A stretch of 25,436 nucleotides of DNA from CAZCJU01 sp964562175 (GTDB lineage Bacteria; Bacillota; Clostridia; Oscillospirales; CAG-272). The DNA is taken from NCBI GenBank assembly GCA_964562175.1, contig CAZLRV010000024.1, positions 1 to 25,436 on the forward strand. The letters are read 5' to 3'. The translations under genes and the position numbers were made by a program. This document shows, in pieces, positions 1-7,304 of this stretch (the stretch's first letter is position 1; every line of letters begins with the position of its first letter). Under the pieces are notes generated by a model. It had not been told where the DNA came from. It ran no database searches and worked only from the letters and a program-made list of their open reading frames with translations.

Positions 1-6
1 TTTCAT
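1..6 (-). CDS. Start of a gene leaving the left edge (only two codons inside)
   Basis: Read on the minus strand, ATG AAA occupies the first six bases. AAAGGAG (16-22) lies 9 bases upstream of the ATG, a well-placed ribosome binding site. A near-consensus promoter (47-75) lies just behind it. Product cannot be told from two codons; only its direction and control region are visible. Confidence 0.65.
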
Positions 7-46
7 GCTCTTGTTCTCCTTTCGCCGTTCTCTGTTTTTCATATAT

Positions 47-75
47 ATTTTACCATATATTCGTGTCGTTGTCAA
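47..75 (-). promoter_or_regulatory. Sigma-A type promoter for the left-edge gene
   Basis: On the minus strand the -35 is TTGACA (70-75), the spacer is 17 bases, and the -10 is TAAAAT (47-52) preceded by TGG, an extended -10. Transcription would begin near base 40, giving a leader of about 34 nt before the ATG at base 6. Confidence 0.7.
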
Positions 76-117
76 TATTCTTTTAACGTGCTTTACGGAA
101 TCTTTTTTTGTTTGCTC

Positions 118-146
118 TTGACAAAATACCAAAGTTGTGGTATACT
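118..146 (+). promoter_or_regulatory. Strong sigma-A type promoter driving a short transcript
   Basis: TTGACA (118-123), a 17-base spacer and TATACT (141-146), with TGG directly upstream of the -10 (extended -10). The palindromic hexamer GTATAC occurs twice, separated by one T, over the -10 and start region (140-152), and could be an operator. There is no reading frame with a ribosome site between this promoter and the terminator at 192-236. Confidence 0.75.
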
Positions 147-152
147 GTATAC

Positions 153-236
153 AAGAAGAGAGACACCGGTAACGGTTGCCTTGCCGGGATAAACTAATCG
201 CCTATCGTTCGCAATCGCAGGCGGTTAGTTCTTTTT
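153..236 (+). ncRNA. Candidate orphan small RNA, about 85 nt
   Basis: The unit has a strong promoter (118-146), a predicted start near 153, and an intrinsic terminator ending at 236. Apart from the terminator, the RNA can form a 7-pair hairpin between CCGGTAA (166-172) and TTGCCGG (181-187). TTGCC is repeated directly (176-180 and 181-185), so GGTAA could pair with either copy and form two alternative hairpins. It does not match the riboswitch, 6S, SRP or T-box features I know. It could instead be an attenuated leader, but the next gene has its own promoter at 336-364. Confidence 0.55.
192..236 (+). terminator. Intrinsic terminator of the candidate small RNA
   Basis: AACTAATCGCCT (192-203) pairs over 12 positions with AGGCGGTTAGTT (219-230), with one G-U pair. 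The loop is 15 bases and CTTTTT follows (231-236). This is a textbook rho-independent terminator on the plus strand. Confidence 0.8.
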
Positions 237-237
237 A

Positions 238-259
238 TTGTCATTTAATTCTATGACAA
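238..259. repeat. Inverted repeat TTGTCAT / ATGACAA
   Basis: Two perfect 7-base arms (238-244 and 253-259) are separated by 8 bases, directly after the small-RNA terminator. They lack a following T tract, so an operator or a chance palindrome is as likely as a second terminator. Confidence 0.3.
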
Positions 260-335
260 TGCGAATTATTGCTATAATTAGCATAGCGAACTGTATATGT
301 GTGTTGTTATATTTTGATTTGTTCATATGCTTGAC

Positions 336-364
336 TTGCATTTTTGGACCGAGTGTGTTATAAT
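336..364 (+). promoter_or_regulatory. Extended -10 promoter for the nucleotidyltransferase gene
   Basis: TTGCAT (336-341), a 17-base spacer and a perfect TATAAT (359-364) with TGT immediately upstream (extended -10). The start would be near 371. That is almost on top of the ribosome site AAAGAGG (371-377), so transcription starting further down would trim or remove this site. Confidence 0.6.
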
Positions 365-384
365 AAGTAAAAAGAGGTTAATAT

Positions 385-414
385 ATGGCATTGTGCGAAC
401 AGAGAGACTTTTGA
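385..414 (+). CDS. Nine-codon leader ORF ending at a slip-prone TTT TGA
   Basis: The ATG at 385 is 7 bases after AAAGAGG (371-377). The frame reads MALCEQRDF and stops at TGA (412-414). The last sense codon is TTT inside a run of four T. A +1 slip there enters the frame of the downstream nucleotidyltransferase, which is open from this point to its stop at 1664-1666. It may be a leader peptide, a programmed +1 frameshift resembling prfB (CTT TGA), or a frame broken by one extra T. The downstream gene can also start independently at 497. Confidence 0.3.
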   Translation: MALCEQRDF

Positions 415-496
415 ACCATTTTTCGGCAACGCCGATGTAGATAAATATGTAATGTATAAACAAGAGCCTTGCAAGGAAAATAAAGGAAAACGGGAA

Positions 497-1666
497 ATGG
501 AAAATATTGCCGAAATAATGATAATGCTCATAAAATGTGCCGTTGTGTCGGAGGTTCCGGATGTGGCGTTGCTTGAAGGGCTTTCGGTTGATGATATGGT
601 GGCGTTGTTTAAGCTGTCGCGTGACCATGACATGACGCATTTGGTGGGAACATCGTTGATAAAGAGCGGCGTGAAGCTGCATGAGAAGCTGAAAGCCAGA
701 TACGAAAATAACATTTATGCGCTTGCGTACAGATGCGAGCAATTGAAATTCACATTCGATTCGACAGCATCGTTATTTGAGGAAGAAAAGATACCGTTTA
801 TCCCGCTGAAAGGCACGGTAATAAGGCAAATGTATCCGCAGGGCTGGATGCGTACAAGCTGTGACATAGATATTCTCGTGAGCAGAGACGATCACGAGCG
901 TGCGGGGGAATTGCTTTGCAAAAGGCTATCCTACAAGAGGCAGGAGGCCGTGACAAAGCACGATATTACATATACCTCGCCCGAGGGTATAAATTTAGAG
1001 CTTCATTACGATCTGCTTGACGAGGACACGAACACGCCGCAGGCAAAAATGCTTAAATCGGCGTGGGAGCATTCAAGCCCGATAAAGGACGGAGGATGTG
1101 AAAGACGACTTAGCGATGCCATGCTTTATTTTTATCACATATCGCACATGGCAAAGCACTTTGCCGACGGTGGTTGCGGTGTTAAGCCCTTGCTCGATCT
1201 GTGGATGATAGAAAAGAATATCGACATTATGAGCGATGAGGTCAGGGCTATGATACGTGACGGAGGACTTGAAAAATTCGCCGTTAATGCCGAGCATCTG
1301 AGCCGTGTATGGTTTTCGGGGTGCGAGCATGACGACACCACACGCTTAATGCAGGATTTTATAATGAAGGGCGGAGTATTCGGAAATCGAGATACGCGGT
1401 ATATGTTTACCCAAAAAGAGCTTGGGGGCAAAAGAAAATATTTTGTATCAAGGATATTTTTGTCGTATGAGGAAATGAAACACAGATATCCGAAAACCAA
1501 AAAACACAAGATACTCGTTCCGTTTTGCCAGATACACCGCTGGTTCTCGTTGCTTCTGGGAAAAAACAGAAAATTCCGCAAAAAATATATGCAATCGATA
1601 AATAATATGTCAAACGAGGAAATAAGCTCGTTCGAAACGCTGATAGACCGCGTGGGCTTGAGTTGA
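497..1666 (+). CDS. Nucleotidyltransferase-fold protein (NTP_transf_5-like)
   Basis: 389 residues from the ATG at 497. The nucleotidyltransferase signature is visible: LKG at residues 104-106, an Arg near 119, the DID pair of acids at 123-125, and a third acidic strand NLELHYDL near 167-174. This pattern fits the family annotated as uncharacterised nucleotidyltransferase (PF14907). The substrate is unknown. The C-terminal 100 residues are very basic. The start at 497 was chosen because AAAGGAAAAC precedes it, while the in-frame ATG at 452 has no ribosome site. However, the frame is open back to about 383 and the best ribosome site serves the 385 leader ORF, so the true N-terminus is unsettled. 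It is transcribed alone, converging on the hydrogenase operon. Confidence 0.75.
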   Translation: MENIAEIMIMLIKCAVVSEVPDVALLEGLSVDDMVALFKLSRDHDMTHLVGTSLIKSGVKLHEKLKARYENNIYALAYRCEQLKFTFDSTASLFEEEKIPFIPLKGTVIRQMYPQGWMRTSCDIDILVSRDDHERAGELLCKRLSYKRQEAVTKHDITYTSPEGINLELHYDLLDEDTNTPQAKMLKSAWEHSSPIKDGGCERRLSDAMLYFYHISHMAKHFADGGCGVKPLLDLWMIEKNIDIMSDEVRAMIRDGGLEKFAVNAEHLSRVWFSGCEHDDTTRLMQDFIMKGGVFGNRDTRYMFTQKELGGKRKYFVSRIFLSYEEMKHRYPKTKKHKILVPFCQIHRWFSLLLGKNRKFRKKYMQSINNMSNEEISSFETLIDRVGLS

Positions 1667-1766
1667 ACCTTAAGCCTTGAGTGCCTGAGGGTCTTCAAAA
1701 TAACGACAAAGATGTGCCGAACGCATATCAAGGTGCGAGGCGAGAATCGCAAAAAAGCAAAAAACA

Positions 1767-1807
1767 AAAGCGAGGGGCGACCGAAACGGTCTGCCCTTCG
1801 CTTTTTT
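1767..1807. terminator. Bidirectional terminator between converging operons
   Basis: AAAGCGA (1767-1773) pairs with TCGCTTT (1798-1804), then GGGGC with GCCC plus a G-U, then GACCG with CGGTC, closing an AAA loop with one bulge. TTTTTT follows on the plus strand. On the minus strand the exit is T-rich as well. It lies 20 bases beyond the hydA stop and about 100 beyond the nucleotidyltransferase stop, so it serves both. The rest of the gap (1667-1766) shows nothing recognisable. Confidence 0.8.
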
Positions 1808-1823
1808 GGAAAGAGGTGAAAGC

Positions 1824-3509
1824 TTATTTTGTGTAATGCACGTGGAGAAGCTCGTGCGCTCTGTCTTTTATAATGTCGTTATAAAGAGAGGTCATGAGCG
1901 GATTTTCCTCCGAGCGGCGTATGCTGAGAAGCCTGTCCGCCTCGTAGAGTCCGTTGCCCCTGTTTATTTTATCCATGGGATCGGCAAAGGGTTGACCGCC
2001 GCCCGATACACAGCCGCCGGGACAAGCCATTACCTCGATGAAATCGAAATGCTCGCCGTCCTTCATTCTCTGTATTATCTCCTCGGCGTGTCTTAAGCCG
2101 CTTACCACTGCTATCTTAAGCGTTTTCTCGCCATAGGGAAGCTCGAACTCTTTTATTCCCTCATTGCCGCGCTGACCCGAATTTGCTATCGTGAGCAGCT
2201 CGACTCTTGATTTGTTTGCGGCAACACGGCGAAGCACGGCCTCGGTAACACCGCCGGTAACACCGAATATAACGCCCGCACCGGACACGGTGCCGAACGG
2301 CATATCAACGCTTTCGGGAGCAAGTGTATCGAACATTATGCCGGATTCTTTTATCATGCGGATAAGCTCTTGAGTAGTTATTACCGCATCGACGTTGGGA
2401 TCGCCGTCTACCTTGAACTCATTACGTTCGCCCTCGAATTTCTTTGCCGTACAGGGCATTACGGCAACGTGGAACATCTTTTTGCCCTCGCCTCTGCTTC
2501 TGTCCTTGAGTATGGAGGCGAGCATCTGCATAGGTGAGCGGCAGGTGGAAATGTTCGCAAGCAGCTCGGGATGCTTCTTCTCGCAGTACTGTATCCAAGC
2601 CGGACAGCATGAGGTTATGAGCGGTATATTCTCGCCCGACTCGATGCGTGATATAAACTCGCTCGTTTCTTCCAAAACGGTGAGATCTGCACCGAGTGAG
2701 GTGTCGTATATCTCATCAAAGCCCATATGGCGGAGTGCGGCAACTATCTTGCCCATGACGTTCTCGCCGTTTGTAACGCCAAGCTCCTTGCCCAATGCAA
2801 CACGCACTGCGGGAGCTATCTGAACGGTGGTCTTTGTTTCGGGGTCGTCTATTGCGCGCCATACCTTCGATATATCGTTTTTAACGACTATAGCACCGGT
2901 GGGGCATACCGCAACGCACTGACCGCAGCCTACGCAGGGACTTTCGGCGATGGGCTTGCCAAACGCCGTGCTTATTACCATCTTCGAGCCTCTGAATGCG
3001 AAATCTATCGCACCGACATTCTGTATCTCGTTACAAACTCTTACACAATCGCCGCAGAGTATGCACTTGCCGTTATCACGGCTTATGCTTACGGATGAGG
3101 TATCGTCATTGCGTGTGGATTTTGCCGTGTTGGGGAAGCGAACTCCCTCAATGTTAAATCTCATTGCAAGGTCCTGAAGCTTACAGCTGCTGTTATTGTC
3201 GCAGGTGGTGCAATCTCTGCAATGGTTTGCCAAAATAAGCTCAAGTATGTTTTTTCTGTAGCGGCGAAGCCTTTCGGTGTTCGTCTTAATATTCATACCC
3301 GCACGGGGAGGGGTAGAGCAAGCGGCATCAAGACCGCCTCTCTCGTTCTCTACCATACACATACGGCACGCACCGTAAACGGACAGATCGGAGTGATAGC
3401 AGAACGTAGGCATTTTTATGCCGACCTTGCGTATCAGCTCGAGCAGATTTTTTTCGCCCTCAATGGCAACGGGTATCCCGTCTATCGTTACATATTCTTT
3501 GTTTGCCAT
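1824..3509 (-). CDS. hydA: [FeFe] hydrogenase catalytic subunit HydA of the bifurcating HydABC
   Basis: 561 residues; makes or consumes H2 at the H-cluster in the cytoplasm. Domains in order: [2Fe-2S] ferredoxin (C37, C48, C51, C64); His-ligated [4Fe-4S] (H96, C100, C103, C109); two ferredoxin [4Fe-4S] clusters (C149-C159 and C192-C202); then the hydrogenase domain. All three signatures are canonical: TSCCPAW (299-305, with C301 the expected proton-transfer Cys and C302 a ligand), MPCTAKKFE (351-359) and MACPGGC followed by GGGQP (494-507). It has NuoG-like N-terminal architecture. The ATG follows AAGGAGG that overlaps the hydB stop, indicating translational coupling. With HydB and HydC this is the NADH plus ferredoxin-dependent type. 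No maturation genes (hydEFG) lie in the window. Confidence 0.95.
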   Translation of the reverse strand: MANKEYVTIDGIPVAIEGEKNLLELIRKVGIKMPTFCYHSDLSVYGACRMCMVENERGGLDAACSTPPRAGMNIKTNTERLRRYRKNILELILANHCRDCTTCDNNSSCKLQDLAMRFNIEGVRFPNTAKSTRNDDTSSVSISRDNGKCILCGDCVRVCNEIQNVGAIDFAFRGSKMVISTAFGKPIAESPCVGCGQCVAVCPTGAIVVKNDISKVWRAIDDPETKTTVQIAPAVRVALGKELGVTNGENVMGKIVAALRHMGFDEIYDTSLGADLTVLEETSEFISRIESGENIPLITSCCPAWIQYCEKKHPELLANISTCRSPMQMLASILKDRSRGEGKKMFHVAVMPCTAKKFEGERNEFKVDGDPNVDAVITTQELIRMIKESGIMFDTLAPESVDMPFGTVSGAGVIFGVTGGVTEAVLRRVAANKSRVELLTIANSGQRGNEGIKEFELPYGEKTLKIAVVSGLRHAEEIIQRMKDGEHFDFIEVMACPGGCVSGGGQPFADPMDKINRGNGLYEADRLLSIRRSEENPLMTSLYNDIIKDRAHELLHVHYTK

Positions 3510-3512
3510 TTA

Positions 3513-5387
3513 TCAACCCTCCTTAATTGCGTGGAACGGACAAGTGCCGATACAGCTGCCACAGCGTATACATACCGACAGATCTATCTTGAACGGTTCT
3601 TTTATTTTTCCGCTTATTGCGTTTACCGGACAGCCTCTTGAGCATTTTGAACAGCCCTTGCAGATGGTGGGATCGATATATATCTTCTTGAGCTTTTGAC
3701 AAACGCCTGCGGGGCAACGCTTTTCGTAAATGTGCGCCTCGTATTCGTCACGGAAGTTTCTTATCGTGCTTACAACGGGGGAGGGAGCCGACTTGCCCAG
3801 ACCGCAAAGTGCCGTTGCGGATATCGTGTCCGCAAGCTCAAGCAGAAGCTCTATGTCTCCGTCCTCGCCCTTGCCGGCAACTATACGCTCAAGTATCTCA
3901 AGCATACGCTTTGTACCCTCACGGCACGGAACGCACTTACCGCACGACTCGTTCTGCGTGAAGTTCATAAAGAAGCGTGCGACCTCTACCATACAGGTGT
4001 TTGAGTCCATAACGACAAGACCGCCGGAGCCTATCATTGCCTTTACTTTTTTCAGTGTATCGAAATCAAGAGGCAGGTCGAGATGCTCCTTTGTCAGGCA
4101 AGCACCGGAGGGACCGCCTATCTGTACCGCCTTGAATTCTCCGTCACCTCTCATACCGCCGCCGATATCGAAAATTATCTTTCTCAGAGTCGTACCCATC
4201 GGAACCTCGATAAGTCCCGTGTTTGCGATGTTGCCGGTGAGAGCAAACGCCTTTGTGCCGGGGCTTGTTTCCGTGCCGATGCCTCTGTACCACTCCGCAC
4301 CGTTTGTGATTATCTGCGCTACGTTTGCAAACGTCTCGACGTTGTTAAGCACCGTGGGCTTGTCGAAAAGTCCATGCTCGACCGTGCGGGGCGGCTTAAC
4401 TCTCGGGAAGCCTCTCTTGCCCTCGATGGATGCGGTCAAGGCACTGCCCTCGCCGCATACGAATGCGCCGGCACCTCTGCATATGTGCAGATCGAACGAG
4501 AAGTCCGTGCCGAGTATGTTCTCGCCGAGCAGACCGATCTCCTTTGCCTGCTCAATAGCACCCTGAAGACGCGATACGGCAAGAGGATATTCCGCACGAA
4601 CGTATATATAGCCCTCACTTGCACCGCAAGCGATACCGGCTATCATCATACCCTCGAGCATTCTGTGAGGGTCGCCCTCCATTATGCTTCGATCCATAAA
4701 TGCGCCGGGGTCACCCTCGTCACCGTTACACACGATGTATTTCTGCTTTTCTTTTTGACGCTTTACCTGCTCCCACTTACGTCCGGCGGGGAAGCCTCCG
4801 CCGCCGCGTCCGCGAAGCCCGGAGTTTGATATCTCGGCGATTATCTCGTCGGCAGTCATATCGAAAAGCGCTTTTTCGAATGCGCTGTAGCCGCCTATGG
4901 CAAGATATTCTCTAACGGAATTTGCGTCTATCTTTCCGCAATGCTCCAGAACGACTCTCGTCTGCTGCTTGTAGAAAGGAATTTCTTCTTGTTTTTTATA
5001 TATTATCTCGTTTTTCTTATATGCGAGTCTTTCGATATGCTCGCCGCCGACGATGGTACGCTCTACTATCTCCTCACAGTCCTCAAGCTTTACCTTCGTG
5101 TAGAGCCAGCCCTGCGGGTCTATACGCAGAAGCGGTCCCATTTCGCAAAAGCCGTGACAGCCGCTCTTTTTAAGACCGATGCTCTTGTCGTGCGGAACGT
5201 CGCCCAGCTCTACCTGCACATCAAGTCCGCGAGCGTCAAGCAATTCTTTTATTCTGTCGAATATTTTAAGTGAGCCTCCGGCAACACAGCCCGTGCCGGC
5301 ACAAACGATTATCTTTTCCGCCTGAGCGATATATGAGGTCTTGGAGCTTTCTCTGAGGGCGATAAGCTCATCTCTGTTTTTAAGCAT
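3513..5387 (-). CDS. hydB: HydB, NADH/FMN subunit of the bifurcating [FeFe] hydrogenase (NuoF-like)
   Basis: 624 residues. An N-terminal thioredoxin-fold [2Fe-2S] domain carries CAGTGC at 29-34 and later CHGFC. A NuoF core follows with the glycine-rich NADH/FMN motif (LRGRGGGGFPAG) and the second nucleotide motif CGEGSAL. Next come the NuoF-type [4Fe-4S] site (CGKCVPC with a later Cys) and a C-terminal pair of ferredoxin clusters (CKGCSKCSRGC and CIRCGSCIGTC). The subunit oxidises or reduces NAD(H) at FMN, the proposed bifurcation site of HydABC enzymes, and passes electrons to HydA. Its ATG lies inside the last codons of hydC, an 8-base overlap, with AAGGAGG upstream. Length and domain order are normal for clostridial HydB. 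Confidence 0.95.
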   Translation of the reverse strand: MLKNRDELIALRESSKTSYIAQAEKIIVCAGTGCVAGGSLKIFDRIKELLDARGLDVQVELGDVPHDKSIGLKKSGCHGFCEMGPLLRIDPQGWLYTKVKLEDCEEIVERTIVGGEHIERLAYKKNEIIYKKQEEIPFYKQQTRVVLEHCGKIDANSVREYLAIGGYSAFEKALFDMTADEIIAEISNSGLRGRGGGGFPAGRKWEQVKRQKEKQKYIVCNGDEGDPGAFMDRSIMEGDPHRMLEGMMIAGIACGASEGYIYVRAEYPLAVSRLQGAIEQAKEIGLLGENILGTDFSFDLHICRGAGAFVCGEGSALTASIEGKRGFPRVKPPRTVEHGLFDKPTVLNNVETFANVAQIITNGAEWYRGIGTETSPGTKAFALTGNIANTGLIEVPMGTTLRKIIFDIGGGMRGDGEFKAVQIGGPSGACLTKEHLDLPLDFDTLKKVKAMIGSGGLVVMDSNTCMVEVARFFMNFTQNESCGKCVPCREGTKRMLEILERIVAGKGEDGDIELLLELADTISATALCGLGKSAPSPVVSTIRNFRDEYEAHIYEKRCPAGVCQKLKKIYIDPTICKGCSKCSRGCPVNAISGKIKEPFKIDLSVCIRCGSCIGTCPFHAIKEG

Positions 5388-5865
5388 TTGCTATTTCCTC
5401 CTTCAGCTGTTTAATAAGCTCCGAAGCTTTTTCGGGGGTCATTCCGGGGTGTACGACGTCGTTTACCGTGAGAACGGGGGCAAGACCGCACGCACCGAGA
5501 CAGGAAACCGTCTCAAGCGTGAAATTGAGGTCGTCCGTCGTCTTTTTGCTCTCGCTCAGCCCAAGCTCCTGCCTGAGTCTTTCAAGTATCGGTATCGAGC
5601 GGCGAACGTGGCACGCCGTGCCGTCGCAGACCTTTATCACGTATCTGCCCTTGGGTTCAAGTGAGAAGTTTTCATAGAACGTGGCTACGCTGTATATTCT
5701 CGCCTCGCTCATATCGAGCTTCTTTGCAAGATAAGGGAATATCTCCCTCGGCAGATAATGGTAATGCTCTTGTATCTCTTGAAGTATGGCTATTACAGCT
5801 CTTTGGCTGTTGTTGTTAGCCTCAAGTATTTCATCGACCTTGGCAAAATCGAAATTTTCGTTCAT
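5380..5865 (-). CDS. hydC: HydC, NuoE-like [2Fe-2S] subunit of the bifurcating hydrogenase
   Basis: 161 residues, the usual length of the NuoE/HydC family. An N-terminal helical region (residues 1-65, with the typical HYHYLP stretch) is followed by a thioredoxin-fold [2Fe-2S] domain with ligands C80, C85, C122 and C126. It supplies an electron-transfer cluster to HydB. The ribosome site GAGGAGG precedes the ATG, 13 bases after the nfnB stop. Gene order hydC-hydB-hydA with overlaps fits a stoichiometric complex. Confidence 0.93.
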   Translation of the reverse strand: MNENFDFAKVDEILEANNNSQRAVIAILQEIQEHYHYLPREIFPYLAKKLDMSEARIYSVATFYENFSLEPKGRYVIKVCDGTACHVRRSIPILERLRQELGLSESKKTTDDLNFTLETVSCLGACGLAPVLTVNDVVHPGMTPEKASELIKQLKEEIANA

Positions 5866-5878
5866 TTACAGCTCCTCC

Positions 5879-7291
5879 TCAGCACTTTTCGGAAAGGTAC
5901 TTATCTATTGCCGCCGCTGCGGTCTTACCGGCACCCATTGCGGAAATTACCGTAGCCGCACCGGTAACGGCATCACCGCCGGCATATACGCCGCTACGTG
6001 AGGTGAGTCCGTCTTCCGTAACTATTATACCGCCCTTGGCGTTTACGTCCAGACCCTCCGTCGTGTTCTTTATCAAGGGGTTGGGTGTCGTACCTATCGA
6101 TATTACAACGGTATCGACATCAAGCACGAATTCCGAGCCTTCAACGGGCGAAGGACGGCGTCTGCCCTTTTCATCCGGCTCGCCGAGCTTCATCTCTATG
6201 CAACGCATACCCGTAACAAAGCCGTTCTTGGGGTCTCTGGGATCGTCGGGATTGTTGTAGCCGAGTATCTCCACGGGATTGCGGAGCAGACGGAAGTCGA
6301 TACCCTCTTCTATTGCGTGCTCTACCTCTTCTTTTCTTGCGGGAAGCTCGTCCATGGAACGACGGTATACTATGTAGACCTTGTCCGCACCGAGCCTGAG
6401 AGCCGTTCTTGCGGCATCCATTGCGACGTTTCCGCCGCCGACAACGGCTACCTTACCGCCCTTCATTATAGGCGTTGAGGAATCATCTCTGAACGCCTTC
6501 ATCAGGTTGCTTCTGGTAAGAAATTCGTTTGCCGAATATACGCCCTTGAGCGACTCGCCGGGAATGCCCAAAAAGCCGGGCAAGCCCGCACCGGAGCCGA
6601 TAAACACAGCCTCAAAGCCCATGTCGAAAAGCTCGTCTATCGTAAGCGTTTTGCCTATTACCACGTTCGTTTCTATATCAACGCCCATCGCCTTGAGCGA
6701 CTCGACCTCTTTTGCGACTATCGCCTTGGGAAGTCTGAACTCGGGTATACCATATACCAAAACGCCGCCGGCTTTGTGAAGAGCCTCGTATACGGTTACT
6801 TTGTAACCGGCTCTTGCAAGGTCTCCGGCACAGGTGAGACCGGAGGGGCCGGAGCCGACTATTGCGACTCTGTGACCGTTTGATGCGGGAACCTCTGCCG
6901 CCTCGCCGTTTTGCGAGTTATGGAAATCCGCAACAAAACGCTCAAGTCTGCCTATTCCGACAGGCTCAAACTTAACGCCGAGAGTACATTTGCTTTCGCA
7001 TTGCGTTTCCTGCGGGCAAACTCTGCCGCATACGGCGGGCAGTGACGAGGTGTCCGCTATTACACGGTATGCACCCTCAAAGTCGCCCTCTTTTATATGA
7101 GAAATAAAGTCGGGTATATTTACATTTACCGGACAGCCTTGAACGCAAGGCTTGTTCTTGCAGTTGAGGCAACGCTTGGCCTCCGCTATCGCCACCTCGC
7201 TCGTGTAGCCGAGAGCCACCTCATCGAAGTTTCTCGCTCTTACCTCGGGCGCTTGTACGGGCATTTCATGCTTTTTCGGTTCAATTGCCAT
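5879..7291 (-). CDS. nfnB: NfnB, large subunit of NADH-dependent ferredoxin:NADP oxidoreductase
   Basis: 470 residues of the GltD (glutamate synthase small subunit) family. The N-terminal double [4Fe-4S] domain has C41, C44, C49, C53 and a second set from C88 to C102. FAD is bound by GSGPSG (146-151) and NADP(H) by GGGNVAMDAARTALRLG near residue 285. Taken alone, the protein would be annotated as glutamate synthase beta chain. The directly upstream PyrK-like gene and the absence of a glutamate synthase large subunit make NfnAB far more likely. NfnAB bifurcates electrons of NADPH between NAD+ and ferredoxin, or runs in reverse. The ATG follows GGAGTG at the nfnA stop. Confidence 0.9.
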   Translation of the reverse strand: MAIEPKKHEMPVQAPEVRARNFDEVALGYTSEVAIAEAKRCLNCKNKPCVQGCPVNVNIPDFISHIKEGDFEGAYRVIADTSSLPAVCGRVCPQETQCESKCTLGVKFEPVGIGRLERFVADFHNSQNGEAAEVPASNGHRVAIVGSGPSGLTCAGDLARAGYKVTVYEALHKAGGVLVYGIPEFRLPKAIVAKEVESLKAMGVDIETNVVIGKTLTIDELFDMGFEAVFIGSGAGLPGFLGIPGESLKGVYSANEFLTRSNLMKAFRDDSSTPIMKGGKVAVVGGGNVAMDAARTALRLGADKVYIVYRRSMDELPARKEEVEHAIEEGIDFRLLRNPVEILGYNNPDDPRDPKNGFVTGMRCIEMKLGEPDEKGRRRPSPVEGSEFVLDVDTVVISIGTTPNPLIKNTTEGLDVNAKGGIIVTEDGLTSRSGVYAGGDAVTGAATVISAMGAGKTAAAAIDKYLSEKC

Positions 7292-7304
7292 CGTTCTTCA
7301 CTCC

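Noticed and set aside
153..236. Guanidine-II (mini-ykkC) riboswitch because of an ACGG in the first hairpin
   Set aside because: Only one ACGG is present, it is not in a clean tetraloop, the second loop lacks the motif, and no downstream gene is controlled.
452..496. ATG at 452 as the nucleotidyltransferase start
   Set aside because: No ribosome site precedes it. The ATG at 497 has AAAGGAAAAC upstream and begins where the family's helical N-terminus begins.
1667..1766. Possible gene remnant after the nucleotidyltransferase
   Set aside because: No frame on either strand shows a recognisable motif or ribosome site; only the terminator that follows is supported.
4083..4829. Long open frame of 248 codons opposite hydB
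   Set aside because: It is antisense to the NuoF core with its FMN and cluster motifs, lacks a ribosome site, and reads as low-complexity Arg/Tyr/Ala-rich protein. The same holds for the frames at 3730-4566 and 7338-8129.
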